From Cellulomonas carbonis (GTDB lineage: Bacteria; Actinomycetota; Actinomycetes; Actinomycetales; Cellulomonadaceae): DNA of 64,000 nt. A program made the translations under genes and the position numbers. The notes under the pieces are model-generated. The model had not been told where the DNA came from, did no database searches, and saw only the letters and a list, made by a program, of their open reading frames with translations. The stretch covers positions 62,001-126,000 of the forward strand of contig NZ_BMEB01000005.1 in NCBI RefSeq assembly GCF_014636275.1, in the 5' to 3' direction. Numbering within the stretch: the first letter of the stretch is position 1; each line of letters opens with the position of its first letter. Below are positions 1 to 8,964 of this stretch, in pieces.

Positions 1-1
1 G

Positions 2-310
2 GCCGACGCCGAGGCCGCCGACCTGCTCGGGGTCGCCGACGGCGCACCGGTCCTGCGGCTCACGCGCCGCACGTTCGCGGGCCAGACGGCGTGCGTCTAC
101 GCCCGGTCCAGCTACCGTGCGGACCGGTACGTCCTGTGGGTCCCGCTGCGCGCGCCGCGCGCACGGCTCACACCGCGGACCCGCGACGCCGCAGGCGGCC
201 CGGCGGAGGAACGGCACGAGGCCGCGAGCGCGGTCGCAGGTGCAGGCATCGACGCCGCGGGTGCGGCAGGGCACGAGGCCGCGGGTGCGGCAGGGAGGGA
301 CCGGACGTGA
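2..310 (+). CDS. GntR-family regulator, C-terminal end (partial)
   Basis: This is the last 102 residues of a protein that begins left of the window. The visible part matches the ligand-binding UTRA domain of HutC-type GntR regulators: a segment LLGVADGAPVLRLTRR, then YARSSYRADRY and a closing beta strand. The DNA-binding half is missing. After residue 60 the chain becomes an Ala/Gly/Arg-rich tail with a repeated AAGAAG pattern, probably disordered. Its stop overlaps the next start (GTGA), so it is translationally coupled to the PTS EIIB gene. By family knowledge it probably senses an amino-sugar or sugar phosphate and controls these PTS genes; that role is inference. Confidence 0.75.
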   Translation, partial: ADAEAADLLGVADGAPVLRLTRRTFAGQTACVYARSSYRADRYVLWVPLRAPRARLTPRTRDAAGGPAEERHEAASAVAGAGIDAAGAAGHEAAGAAGRDRT

Positions 311-540
311 CACAGCGCGCGGCGACGATCCTCGCGGCACTGGGCGGCGTGGCGAACATCGTCGACATCGAGCCCTGCACGACGAGGCTGCGCTCCGAGG
401 TGCGCGACGCGTCGGCGGTCGACGTCGGGGCGCTGCGTGCGGCCGGCGCGCACGGGGTCATGATCTCGGGGCACGTCGTCCAGGTCGTCATCGGCCCGGA
501 CGTCGACGTCCTGGCGTCCGACCTGGACGACCTGCTCTAG
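307..540 (+). CDS. PTS EIIB domain protein (glucose/GlcNAc type), copy 1
   Basis: A 77-residue stand-alone EIIB domain of the glucose family. The phosphorylated cysteine is C24 in the motif IEPCTTRLR, which is diagnostic of this family. In the pathway it accepts phosphate from EIIA and passes it to the sugar carried by an EIIC permease. The GTG start overlaps the upstream stop by 4 bp. A second EIIB lies 78 bp downstream, followed by an EIIA. No EIIC lies in the window, so the membrane component must be encoded elsewhere or left of position 1. N-acetylglucosamine or glucose are likely substrates by family, but specificity cannot be read here. Confidence 0.85.
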   Translation: MTQRAATILAALGGVANIVDIEPCTTRLRSEVRDASAVDVGALRAAGAHGVMISGHVVQVVIGPDVDVLASDLDDLL

Positions 541-618
541 CAGGCGGCACCGCCCTGCTCAGGCAGGGAGCACCACAGGAGGGGCCCGGCCCGGGCACCC
601 CGGAACGAGGAGGATGCG

Positions 619-849
619 ATGAGCAAGGCAGAGGAGATCCTGGCGGCGCTGGGCGGGGACGAGAACGTCCTCGACCTCGAGCCCTGCATCACGCGGCTGC
701 GGGTCGAGGTCGAGGACCCGGCGCTCGTGGACGAGAAGCGGCTCCGCGCCGCGGGTGCGTACGGCGTCGTCCTGTCCGGCAAGGCCGTGCAGGTCGTCGT
801 GGGGCCGGAGGCCGACACGCTCGCGTCCGACATCGAGGACCTGCGCTGA
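619..849 (+). CDS. PTS EIIB domain protein (glucose/GlcNAc type), copy 2
   Basis: A second 76-residue EIIB domain, clearly paralogous to the one just upstream and with the same phosphocysteine motif (C23 in LEPCITRLR). A strong ribosome binding site (GAGGAGG) precedes the ATG. The stop overlaps the ATG of the EIIA gene, so these two are translationally coupled. Two separate EIIB modules in one operon may serve two EIIC permeases or reflect recent duplication; both are inference. Confidence 0.86.
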   Translation: MSKAEEILAALGGDENVLDLEPCITRLRVEVEDPALVDEKRLRAAGAYGVVLSGKAVQVVVGPEADTLASDIEDLR

Positions 850-1307
850 TGGCGCTCACCGTCCTCGCCCCGCTCGCCGGGGTCGTCCGCGCGCTCGGCG
901 AGGTGCCCGACCCGGTGTTCAGCGCCGAGCTCGTGGGCCCCGGGCTCGCGGTCGACCCTGCGCGGGACGGCGTGGTCGCGGCGGTCGCACCCATCGCGGG
1001 GACCGTCGTCAAGCTGCACCCGCACGCGTTCGTCGTCGCCGGGGACGACGGGCGCGGCGCGCTCGTCCACCTCGGCCTCGACACCGTGCAGCTCGGCGGC
1101 GAGGGCTTCACGCTGCACGTCGCCGAGGGGGCGACGGTCGCTGCCGGGGACGTCGTCGTGAGCTGGGACCCGGCGGCCGTCGAGGCCGGCGGCCGCTCGC
1201 CGATCTGCCCGGTCGTCGCGCTCGACGCCCGCGCGGGCGCGGTGACGCCCGTTGCCGAGGTCGGCGCCACGGTCGCGGCCGGGGACCCGCTGCTCGCCTG
1301 GGACTGA
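849..1307 (+). CDS. PTS EIIA, glucose family
   Basis: A 152-residue EIIA of the Crr type. Two active-site histidines are visible: H59 in KLHPHAFVV and H74 in VHLGLDTV. By analogy with E. coli EIIA-Glc (H75 and H90) H74 is the phosphorylated residue. It takes phosphate from HPr and hands it to EIIB in the cytoplasm. Its start overlaps the EIIB stop (TGATG), so it closes the regulator-EIIB-EIIB-EIIA operon. The length is normal for a free-standing EIIA. Confidence 0.9.
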   Translation: MALTVLAPLAGVVRALGEVPDPVFSAELVGPGLAVDPARDGVVAAVAPIAGTVVKLHPHAFVVAGDDGRGALVHLGLDTVQLGGEGFTLHVAEGATVAAGDVVVSWDPAAVEAGGRSPICPVVALDARAGAVTPVAEVGATVAAGDPLLAWD

Positions 1308-1403
1308 GGCGGCGGCCGTTTCCGACGGTTTCGGCGTGCTCACGGCGCACCACCCGGATGCGCCCTGAGCGCGCCCGCGATGCGCCAGGCGCGGCGCCGC
1401 TCC

Positions 1404-1697
1404 TCAGGCGCGCATGGGTGACCAGCGGTTGCCGGTCCGGCGGGTGATGCGGCTCGTCTCGACCACGGCGAGCTCGTCGACCCGCTCGACGACGGCACGG
1501 CCGACCCGCGCGGCCTCGAGGTCGTCGGCCGCCTCGAAGCGCACCGTCACGCACGGCAGCCCACGCACGAGGTCCACCTGCCCCGACTCGACCGCCGTCC
1601 GCGCACGACCGGCGGCGACGGCCTGCGGCAGCACGTCGGCGGGGTCGACCCCGGCGTGGACGAGGCCGATGACCATCCGGACGCGGTAGGAGGGCAC
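1404..1697 (-). CDS. small hypothetical protein
   Basis: A 97-residue soluble protein with no signal peptide or membrane segment. I do not recognise a named domain. It opens with a beta-like stretch (PSYRVRMVIGLVHAGVDP), followed by a helix rich in Ala/Arg and a second beta-like stretch (GLPCVTVRFEAAD), which suggests a small alpha-beta fold. The GTG at 1697 is chosen because the conserved-looking N-terminus starts there; ATG at 1676 is an alternative. No clear ribosome binding site is visible. It is convergent with the PTS operon and divergent from the lipase-maturation-factor gene. Confidence 0.55.
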   Translation of the reverse strand: MPSYRVRMVIGLVHAGVDPADVLPQAVAAGRARTAVESGQVDLVRGLPCVTVRFEAADDLEAARVGRAVVERVDELAVVETSRITRRTGNRWSPMRA

Positions 1698-1771
1698 CGG
1701 CAGAGCGTAGGCGCGCGCCGACGTGCGTCCGACGCGCGGCCGGCCCGCCACGCGAGCACGCTGGTGCAGGG

Positions 1772-3241
1772 GTGAGACCGGTGGAGTGGTTCGACGCCGA
1801 GGGGTACTCGGTCGCGCGCGAGGTCGTCCAGCGCGGGGTCGCCGCCGTGTACGTCGTCGCGTTCGTCGCGGTGCTCCGCCAGTTCCGGCCGCTGCTCGGG
1901 GAGAACGGGCTCCTCCCGGTCCCACGGTTCGTCGCGCGCGTGGCGTGGCGGGCGTCGCCGAGCCTCTTCCACTGGCGTTACAGCGACCGCCTGGTCGTCG
2001 CCGTCGGGTGGGTCGGTGCGGTCGTCGCCGCGGCGCTCGTGCTCGGCGTCCCGCAGGCGGGCCCCCCGTGGCTCCCGCTCGTCGCGTTCCTCGCCCTGTG
2101 GGTCCTGTACCTCTCCGTGGTCAACGTCGGGCAGGTGTTCTACGGGTTCGGGTGGGAGTCGTTGCTGCTCGAGGCGGGTTTCCTCGTCGCGTTCCTCGGC
2201 TCGCGCGAGGTCGCGCCCCCGGTGCCCGTCCTGGTGCTGCTGTGGTGGCTCGTGCTGCGCCTCGAGCTCGGTGCGGGACTGATCAAGTGGCGCGGCGACC
2301 CCGCCTGGCGCGACCTGACGGCGCTGTACTACCACCACGAGACCCAGCCCATGCCGGGTCCGCTGAGCCGGTGGTTCCACCTGCTGCCGCGTCCGCTGCA
2401 CCGCGTCGAGGTCGCCGCGAACCACGTGACGCAGCTGGTCGTGCCCTTCGCGCTGCTCGTCCCCGGGCCGGTCGCCAGCGCGGCGGCGGCCGTCGTCGTC
2501 GTCACGCAGCTGTGGCTCGTGCTCTCGGGGAACTTCGCGTGGCTCAACTGGCTGACGATCGTGCTGGCCTTCTCGGCCGTGACGGATGACGCGTTCGCCT
2601 GGGCGCTGTCACCCCTCGGGATCGACGTGGGGTCCGTGGGTCCCCAGGTGACGGCGCCCGCTCCCCTGTGGTTCGTCGCCGTCGTCGTCGGTGTCGCGGC
2701 GGTGTGCCTCGTCCTGAGCTGGTGGCCGCTGCGCAACCTCGTGTCGAGGAACCAGCGCATGAACGCCTCGTTCAACTCGCTGCACCTGGTCAACGCCTAC
2801 GGCGCGTTCGGCAGCGTGACGCGGCGGCGCACCGAGGTCGTCGTCGAGGGGACGCTCGACGAGGACCCGGCGACCGGTGCGTGGTCCGAGTACGAGTTCC
2901 GCGGCAAGCCGGGCGAGGTGCGTCGCGTCCCGCGCCAGTACGCGCCGTACCACCTGCGACTGGACTGGGCGATGTGGTTCCTGGGCCTGGGCTCGTCGGC
3001 GCAGCTCGCGTGGTTCGTGCCGTTCCTCGTGCGTCTGCTCGAGGCGGACGCCCCCACGCTGCGGCTGCTGGCGCACGACCCGTTCTCGGGGCGCCGCCCC
3101 CGGTGGGTCCGTGCCCGGCTCTACCGCTACCGGTTCGCGACGCACGGGCAGCACCGGGAGACCGGGCAGTGGTGGGTCCGCGAGGATCTGGGCCTGATGG
3201 TCGACGCCCACGACCTGAGGACGCTCGCCCGCGTGCGCTGA
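1772..3241 (+). CDS. lipase maturation factor family membrane protein
   Basis: A 489-residue multi-pass membrane protein of the lipase maturation factor (LMF1/DUF1222) family. Features are the N-terminal WFDAEGYSVAREVVQRG segment, about eight hydrophobic helices between residues 20 and 330, and the conserved LVNAYGAFGSVT and YAPYHLRLDWAMWF stretches of the C-terminal soluble part (residues 330-489). In vertebrates LMF1 helps lipoprotein lipase fold; the bacterial role is not established. GTG at 1772 is used; GTG at 1781 would also fit the family start (VEWF). It appears monocistronic. Confidence 0.82.
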   Translation: MRPVEWFDAEGYSVAREVVQRGVAAVYVVAFVAVLRQFRPLLGENGLLPVPRFVARVAWRASPSLFHWRYSDRLVVAVGWVGAVVAAALVLGVPQAGPPWLPLVAFLALWVLYLSVVNVGQVFYGFGWESLLLEAGFLVAFLGSREVAPPVPVLVLLWWLVLRLELGAGLIKWRGDPAWRDLTALYYHHETQPMPGPLSRWFHLLPRPLHRVEVAANHVTQLVVPFALLVPGPVASAAAAVVVVTQLWLVLSGNFAWLNWLTIVLAFSAVTDDAFAWALSPLGIDVGSVGPQVTAPAPLWFVAVVVGVAAVCLVLSWWPLRNLVSRNQRMNASFNSLHLVNAYGAFGSVTRRRTEVVVEGTLDEDPATGAWSEYEFRGKPGEVRRVPRQYAPYHLRLDWAMWFLGLGSSAQLAWFVPFLVRLLEADAPTLRLLAHDPFSGRRPRWVRARLYRYRFATHGQHRETGQWWVREDLGLMVDAHDLRTLARVR

Positions 3242-3301
3242 CGGCGTGCCGGTCCGTCGGCCGTCCATCGGTCGGTCTGGCGGCCGGTCCGTCGGCTGAG
3301 G

Positions 3302-3523
3302 TCAGGAGCCGCGGTGCGGACCGTCCTCGACGGGCACCACGTACGAGCGCCCGTCGGGTCCCGTCACGCGGCGCAGCCCGCTCTCGAGCTCGTCGGCGCG
3401 GTCGCGCTGCGCGGGCGTCGCGGGTGTCCGGCGGCGCGGGTCCGCGACCTGCGCGGGGCCCGTGAACGGGAGGAGGAAGCGCTCGGTGAAGCGCATCCCA
3501 CGGCTTCTCGACCGGTCCGTCAT
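3302..3523 (-). CDS. small hypothetical protein
   Basis: A 73-residue, charged, soluble protein. It contains MRFTERFLLPFTGPAQV near the start, a helical middle rich in Arg/Glu, and GPDGRSYVVPVEDGP at the end. No domain is recognised. It lies alone between the lipase-maturation-factor gene and the osmoprotectant transporter. Codon use looks coding, but the call rests on that and on an uninterrupted frame only. Confidence 0.45.
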   Translation of the reverse strand: MTDRSRSRGMRFTERFLLPFTGPAQVADPRRRTPATPAQRDRADELESGLRRVTGPDGRSYVVPVEDGPHRGS

Positions 3524-3573
3524 GTGCCCTCCTCCGTCCGCCGCCGAGCCACGAGGATCCTAGGACGCCGGCC

Positions 3574-3608
3574 GTCGAGGCCCGCCGCGGGGTGCAGCGG
3601 GCCTCGAC
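3574..3608 (-). terminator. rho-independent-type hairpin after osmoprotectant operon
   Basis: An inverted repeat with perfect 12-bp arms (GTCGAGGCCCGC / GCGGGCCTCGAC) and an 11-nt loop lies 20 bp beyond the stop of the substrate-binding protein gene. There is no clear U-tract, which is usual in high-GC actinobacteria. Confidence 0.6.
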
Positions 3609-3628
3609 GCCGTCGCCGTCGGGTCGTG

Positions 3629-4555
3629 TCAGACGAGGCCGTTCTCGGCGAGCCAGTCGCCCGCGATGGTCGCCGCGGGGGCCTGCTCGTCGACGCTGCG
3701 CGCGTTGAGGGCCACGAGCTCCTCGGGCGTGAGGGCCGCGCTCACCGCGTTGACGATCTCCACGGCACCCTCGTCGAGGTCGTCGGCCGCCACGGGCACG
3801 ACGTTCGACGCGAGGAACAGGCCCTCGGGGTCCTCGAGCGTGACGAGGTCGTTCGCGGCGATCGACGGGTCGGCGCTGTAGATGTTGACGAGCTGGACCG
3901 TCCCGTCCTGGAGCGCCTTGACGGTCAGCGGACCGCCCGAGTCCTCGATCGGCGTGAAGCCGACCTCGACGCCGTAGACGCTCTGGAGACCCTCGGGCCC
4001 GTAGGGGCGGGTCGCGAGCTCCGAGTTGCCGCCGAGGGTGAGGGGCTCGCCCACCGACGCGAGGTCGGCGAGGCTGGTCACGCCGTTCGCCTCGGAGAAC
4101 TCGCGCGTGACGTTGTACGAGTCCTGGTCGGTCGCAGACGACTGGTCGAGCACCTGCAGGCCGTCGGGGACTGCCTCCTGGAGGGCCGTGTAGACGTCGT
4201 CGGACGTGCGCGCCTCGGTCTCGGGCTCCCAGTACTGCAGCAGGTTGCCCGTGTACTCGGGGAAGAGGTCGATGGCACCCGACTCGATCTCGGGCAGGTA
4301 GACCTCGCGCTGGCCGATCCGCAGGTCGCGCTCGACCGTGTACCCCCCGGCCTCGAGGGCCTGGGCGTACAGCTCGGCGATGATCTCGTTCGAGTAGTAG
4401 TCCTGCGAGCCGATGACGATCGCGGCGCTCTCCTCGCCACCGGGCTCGGACGTGCCGGCTGCCGGCTCCTCCAAGGGGTCGGACTGGGAGCACGCGGCGA
4501 GCAGGAGAACGGCGACGGGCAGGCTGAGCGTCCGGGCGACGCGACGAGCGTTCAC
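3629..4555 (-). CDS. osmoprotectant ABC transporter substrate-binding lipoprotein
   Basis: A 308-residue extracellular lipoprotein of the OpuC/OsmF/ProX type (glycine betaine, choline or related quaternary amines). It has a lipoprotein signal peptide ending in the lipobox LLAAC, so it is anchored by its N-terminal cysteine. The binding core begins at AIVIGSQDYYSNEIIAELYAQ and includes the family-typical GAIDLFPEYTGN segment. It is the last gene of the ATPase-permease-permease-binding protein operon, which is the usual composition for this class. Start ATG follows a GGACCCCC-like weak ribosome site. Confidence 0.88.
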   Translation of the reverse strand: MNARRVARTLSLPVAVLLLAACSQSDPLEEPAAGTSEPGGEESAAIVIGSQDYYSNEIIAELYAQALEAGGYTVERDLRIGQREVYLPEIESGAIDLFPEYTGNLLQYWEPETEARTSDDVYTALQEAVPDGLQVLDQSSATDQDSYNVTREFSEANGVTSLADLASVGEPLTLGGNSELATRPYGPEGLQSVYGVEVGFTPIEDSGGPLTVKALQDGTVQLVNIYSADPSIAANDLVTLEDPEGLFLASNVVPVAADDLDEGAVEIVNAVSAALTPEELVALNARSVDEQAPAATIAGDWLAENGLV

Positions 4556-4574
4556 GGGGGTCCTCTCGATCTGG

Positions 4575-5273
4575 TCAGGCAGCGGGCGTCACGGCGCGCG
4601 GCCGTGACGTCCGACGGACGTCGCCGGCCGGGACGGCACGGCGCTGGGCGAGGGCGAAGAGGCCCTCGAGCACGAGGGCGAGCGCGGCGACGAGCAGCGA
4701 GCCGGCCAGCATCTGGGGGTAGTCACGCGTCTTGAGGCCGGTGAACAGCAGCCGGCCCAGTCCCGCGTCGGCGACGTACGCCGCGAGGGTCGCGGTCGCC
4801 ACGACCTGGAGCGTCGCGGCGCGCAGGCCACCGACGACGACCGGCAGGCCGAGCGGCAGCTCGACGCGTGCGAGCACCTGCCACTCGGTCATGCCGACGG
4901 CGCGCGCGGAGTCGACGGTCGTCCGGTCGACCGCCTCGATCCCGGCGTAGGCGCCCGCGAGGATCGACGGGATCGCGAGGACGACGAGCGCGAGGAACGG
5001 CGCGCGGAGGCCGATCCCGAGCCAGAGCCCGAGCAGTGTGAGCAGTCCCAGCGTGGGCAGGGCCCGCGCACCGCCCGCGATCGCGACGACGACGGCGCGT
5101 CCGCGGCGTGCGTGACCCACGGCGACGCCGAGCGGCAGGGCGAGCACCGCGGCCGCGAGGACCACGAGCGCCGAGAAGGCCAGGTGCTCCCCCAGCCGCG
5201 CGCCGATCCCGCCCGGGCCGGTCCAGCGCGAGCCGTCGGCGAGCCACGCGAGCGCCTCGGCGAGGAGGTTCAT
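4575..5273 (-). CDS. osmoprotectant ABC transporter permease (second)
   Basis: A 232-residue inner-membrane permease of the OpuCB/OpuCD family with about six hydrophobic helices and the EAA-loop region AVGMTEWQVLARVELPLGLP that docks onto the ATPase. Its ATG overlaps the stop of the first permease (ATGA). Together the two permeases form the channel of a betaine/choline-type importer. Confidence 0.88.
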   Translation of the reverse strand: MNLLAEALAWLADGSRWTGPGGIGARLGEHLAFSALVVLAAAVLALPLGVAVGHARRGRAVVVAIAGGARALPTLGLLTLLGLWLGIGLRAPFLALVVLAIPSILAGAYAGIEAVDRTTVDSARAVGMTEWQVLARVELPLGLPVVVGGLRAATLQVVATATLAAYVADAGLGRLLFTGLKTRDYPQMLAGSLLVAALALVLEGLFALAQRRAVPAGDVRRTSRPRAVTPAA

Positions 5274-5925
5274 GCCGCGACCCTCCCCCGCGCGCGGGGC
5301 ACGACGGTCCAGGGCAGGAGCAGCCGTCCGCCGAGCACAGCGAGCGCGTCGAGGACCAGCGCCACGAGCACCGTCAGCACGATGCCCGTCACGATCTCGA
5401 CGACGATGCCCCGCTGGAACCCGTCGGTGAAGAGCGTGCCGAGGCTGCGGATGCCGATCACCGCGCCGACCGTCACCAGGCTCACGGTCGACACGACGAC
5501 GACGCGCAGGCCCGCGAGCAGCACCGGTCCGGCGAGCGGCAGCTCGACGCGCCAGAACAGCGCCCACGGCGAGAACCCGATCGCCGTCGCGGACTGGCGC
5601 ACCTCGGCCGGCACCGACCCGAACGCGTCACTCGCCGCACGCACGAGCAGCGCGACGCCGTACAGGGTCAGCGCCACGACCATCGTCGTCGGCGAGCGCA
5701 GCCCGGTGCCGAGCACGATCGGGATCATGATGAGCAGCGGGAGCGACGGGATCGCGTAGAGCAGGCCGCTCGTCGTCAGCAGCAGCTCGCGCACCGCGCG
5801 GTGGCGGTGCGCGACCCACCCGAGCGGGACCGCGACCAGGAGACTGAGCAGGACGGGCGGCACGGACAGCACGAGGTGCTCGAGCGTGAGCTCGCGGATC
5901 AGGGGCCAGCTCTGGCTCAACCAGC

Positions 5926-5929
<4 letters not shown>
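5270..5929 (-). CDS. osmoprotectant ABC transporter permease (first)
   Basis: A 219-residue permease of the same family as the next gene, with a recognisable EAA loop (SATAIGFSPWALFWRVELPL) and six hydrophobic segments. It overlaps the ATPase gene upstream and the second permease downstream by 4 bp each, so the operon is tightly coupled. Confidence 0.89.
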
Positions 5930-6738
<809 letters not shown>

Positions 6739-6915
6739 GTACGCACCCTCCTGGGGCTCGGTGACGTGCGGGCACGTGCGGGACGAAACGGGCGGAACGG
6801 CCATGGTCAGAGTAGGTGACCGCACCGACACGCGCCGAGCCGTCCCTGCCCGCCGCGCCGCTAGGGTCCGAGTGCGGCGATCACGGGGACGCCGCTGGAC
6901 CGAGGGGGACCATCC

Positions 6916-7488
6916 ATGGCACGACCACGAGCACGGACGACCGCGGCGCTGGGCGCGCTCGCCCTGACCTGCGCACTCACGGCGGGCGCCCCGCCGCTCG
7001 CGACGACGACCGACACCCCGGGGCTCCTCGCCGAGACGGTGGGGCCGGACGGCGCGACGACCTCGACGTACGACGACGGGTCGACCTTCACGTTCGAGGC
7101 GCCCGGCACGCCGACCGGCGCCGCGTTCTCGACGGCGCCCACCACGTCGCTGCGCCTCACCTCGCTCGCGTCGATGCGGCGCTCGCGCGACTGGAGCGCG
7201 TCCTACGCCGGGACCGTGACCTCCCAGTACTTCCACCACGACGGCGGTGAGGTCCGGCTCGTGGTCCGGCCGTTCACGAACTGCGGCACGAGCCAGACCG
7301 TCCACCTGCTGGTCGCGACGTCGTGGGGCGGCTACGCGCGCAGCGCCACGGCGAGCGTGCCGTGCGGCGGCGGCACCGTGCGGTGGACGACACCCGAGGG
7401 GAACAAGAAGTTCCAGCTCGTCGACCCGAACACGCGGGACGCGTACTCCCCCGTCGGCGCGTCGGGCACCGTCTACTGGAACGACTGA
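6916..7488 (+). CDS. secreted hypothetical protein
   Basis: A 190-residue exported protein. The N-terminus MARPRARTTAALGALALT with a following hydrophobic stretch and an Ala-rich cleavage region (around residue 28) is a classic signal peptide. The mature part is Thr/Ser-rich and beta-like, with two cysteines (FTNCGTSQ and VPCGGG) that could form a disulfide. No family is recognised. It is preceded by a weak GAGGGGG ribosome site and followed by a strong hairpin terminator, so it is probably a single-gene unit. Confidence 0.75.
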   Translation: MARPRARTTAALGALALTCALTAGAPPLATTTDTPGLLAETVGPDGATTSTYDDGSTFTFEAPGTPTGAAFSTAPTTSLRLTSLASMRRSRDWSASYAGTVTSQYFHHDGGEVRLVVRPFTNCGTSQTVHLLVATSWGGYARSATASVPCGGGTVRWTTPEGNKKFQLVDPNTRDAYSPVGASGTVYWND

Positions 7489-7495
7489 CGTGCGC

Positions 7496-7530
7496 GCCGC
7501 CCGCCGCGGTCGACACCCGCGGCGGGCGGC
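7496..7530 (+). terminator. strong hairpin terminator
   Basis: Perfect 14-bp arms (GCCGCCCGCCGCGG / CCGCGGCGGGCGGC) with a 7-nt loop begin 8 bp after the stop of the secreted protein gene. It could also stop transcription from the opposite strand. Confidence 0.75.
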
Positions 7531-7621
7531 GACGGCCCGCGACGGCCCGCCACGGGAGGGCGTGCGTCGAGCGACGACGGGCGGAGCCGGCGGGAGGCTG
7601 CGCGCCGCGCCCCCCGGAGTG

Positions 7622-8311
7622 CTACACCCAGGCCGCGAGGGTCCGCGAGGCGCGCGCCCACCGCACGATCGCGGCGAGCACGACCGCGGCGACCACCCCG
7701 CCCGCCGCCCCGAGCGCGAGCTGCTCCGCGAACCACGGTGACCCCGCCGCCGCGGCCACCCAGGTGGCCACCGCGAGGCCGCCGCCCCGGACCGCGAGCG
7801 CGACCGCCCCTGTGAGCGCGACCGCCCCTGCGGGCGCGCCGTCGCCGGCGGCGACCCGTAGCGCGTGCGCGGCCCCGAAGCCGACGAGCACGCCCGTGAC
7901 GGGCACGCCCGGGTGGGTCGCCCCGGTGACGGGGGACGTCAGCCACGCCGCGAGGCCCACCGCGAGCGCGGCGTCGGCGGCCGCCGCGAGCACCTGCCAC
8001 CGTGCGGGCGCCGCGGGACGCCGCGGACGCGCGGCCGCCCCGTCGGGGGCGCCGGCGGCCGCGGCACCGGGCACGGACCACCACGCGCGTCGGTGCACCT
8101 CGTGAGCGAGCAGCAGGAGCACGAGCGCCGGCGCGAGCGCGACCGCGACGAGGACCGCGGTCACGGTCGGGTAGGCGTCGGCGCGCAGCATCTGGGCCGC
8201 GGCGACGCCCGCGACGGCGACCGCGACCCGCGAGAGCGCCCAGCCGAGGACGCCGAGGAGCCGGGCCCGCGGCGGGCCCGCGAGGACGTGCACGGGCGTG
8301 GGCGGGGTCAT
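7622..8311 (-). CDS. multi-pass membrane protein of unknown function
   Basis: A 229-residue Ala/Val-rich integral membrane protein with about six predicted hydrophobic helices and a Pro/Arg/Ala-rich cytoplasmic loop around residues 80-105. No family is recognised. Its ATG overlaps the stop of the helix-turn-helix gene upstream (ATGA), so the two are co-translated. A regulator-membrane protein pair of this shape suggests that the membrane protein is what the regulator controls; this is inference from layout. Confidence 0.7.
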   Translation of the reverse strand: MTPPTPVHVLAGPPRARLLGVLGWALSRVAVAVAGVAAAQMLRADAYPTVTAVLVAVALAPALVLLLLAHEVHRRAWWSVPGAAAAGAPDGAAARPRRPAAPARWQVLAAAADAALAVGLAAWLTSPVTGATHPGVPVTGVLVGFGAAHALRVAAGDGAPAGAVALTGAVALAVRGGGLAVATWVAAAAGSPWFAEQLALGAAGGVVAAVVLAAIVRWARASRTLAAWV

Positions 8312-8718
8312 GAGTCCTCCGGGGCGAACGCGAGCAGCGGGCGGGACGCCGCCGGGTCGGGTCGGACCCGCAGCGTCTTGTGCACCGCCTGCGGCGAGAC
8401 GCCCAGCTGGCGCGCGATGTCGCTCAGGCTGCGCACCGTCGCGAGCTCCTCGAGCGCGGTGCGCCTCAGGTGCGCCGTGCGTTCGACCGCGGCCGCGAGG
8501 AACGCCGCGAGCTCGCCGAGCACGACCGCGCGGGCCGCCGCGTCACCGAGCACGCCGTCGACGGAACCGGTCCACAGCCCCTCGCCGAGGTCGCCGAGGA
8601 CCGACTCCGCGAGGGACGGCGTCACCCCGGCGGCCTCGAGGCGGACGACGGCGGCGGTGAAGGCGTCGCCCGACCGGTGGGGCAGCGCGGCCCGCCAGGC
8701 CGCCTCGTCGTGTGGCAC
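8308..8718 (-). CDS. small helix-turn-helix regulator
   Basis: A 136-residue protein with a C-terminal helix-turn-helix of the sigma-70 region 4/AsnC-like shape (residues about 96-118, SLSDIARQLGVSPQAVHKTL). The N-terminal 90 residues are helical and Ala-rich without a known ligand domain. It is the first gene of a two-gene unit with the membrane protein. A perfect inverted repeat (8747-8765) lies upstream of its start, consistent with autoregulation. Confidence 0.7.
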   Translation of the reverse strand: MPHDEAAWRAALPHRSGDAFTAAVVRLEAAGVTPSLAESVLGDLGEGLWTGSVDGVLGDAAARAVVLGELAAFLAAAVERTAHLRRTALEELATVRSLSDIARQLGVSPQAVHKTLRVRPDPAASRPLLAFAPEDS

Positions 8719-8746
8719 GCGTCGATCATGGCGCCTCGCCGTCCGT

Positions 8747-8765
8747 CGTCAACGGAGGGTTGACG
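8747..8765. promoter_or_regulatory. candidate operator, inverted repeat
   Basis: A perfect 7-bp inverted repeat, CGTCAAC-GGAGG-GTTGACG, lies 29 bp upstream of the helix-turn-helix gene start. Its size and position suit a dimeric regulator autorepressing the two-gene unit. No binding protein can be assigned from sequence alone. Confidence 0.4.
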
Positions 8766-8964
8766 GCGTGTCCGCGACGGGCCGACCCCGCCCGGGTAGC
8801 GTCCGGCGTCGTGCGCGTGCTCGTCGTCCTCCGGACGTGGTCCTCGCCCACGACCTGCAGCGGGTCGCCTTGCCCCGGCGGCGCGCCGCCTGACCGTCGC
8901 CATGGCGCTTCGTGGACGTCACGGCCGGACACCCCGTGTCGCCCGCGTCGCCCGGCGCGCCTCC

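Noticed and set aside
2790..4493. Long minus-strand frame across the LMF and binding-protein genes
   Set aside because: Its translation is Arg/Pro-rich low-complexity sequence and spans two clear genes in other frames.
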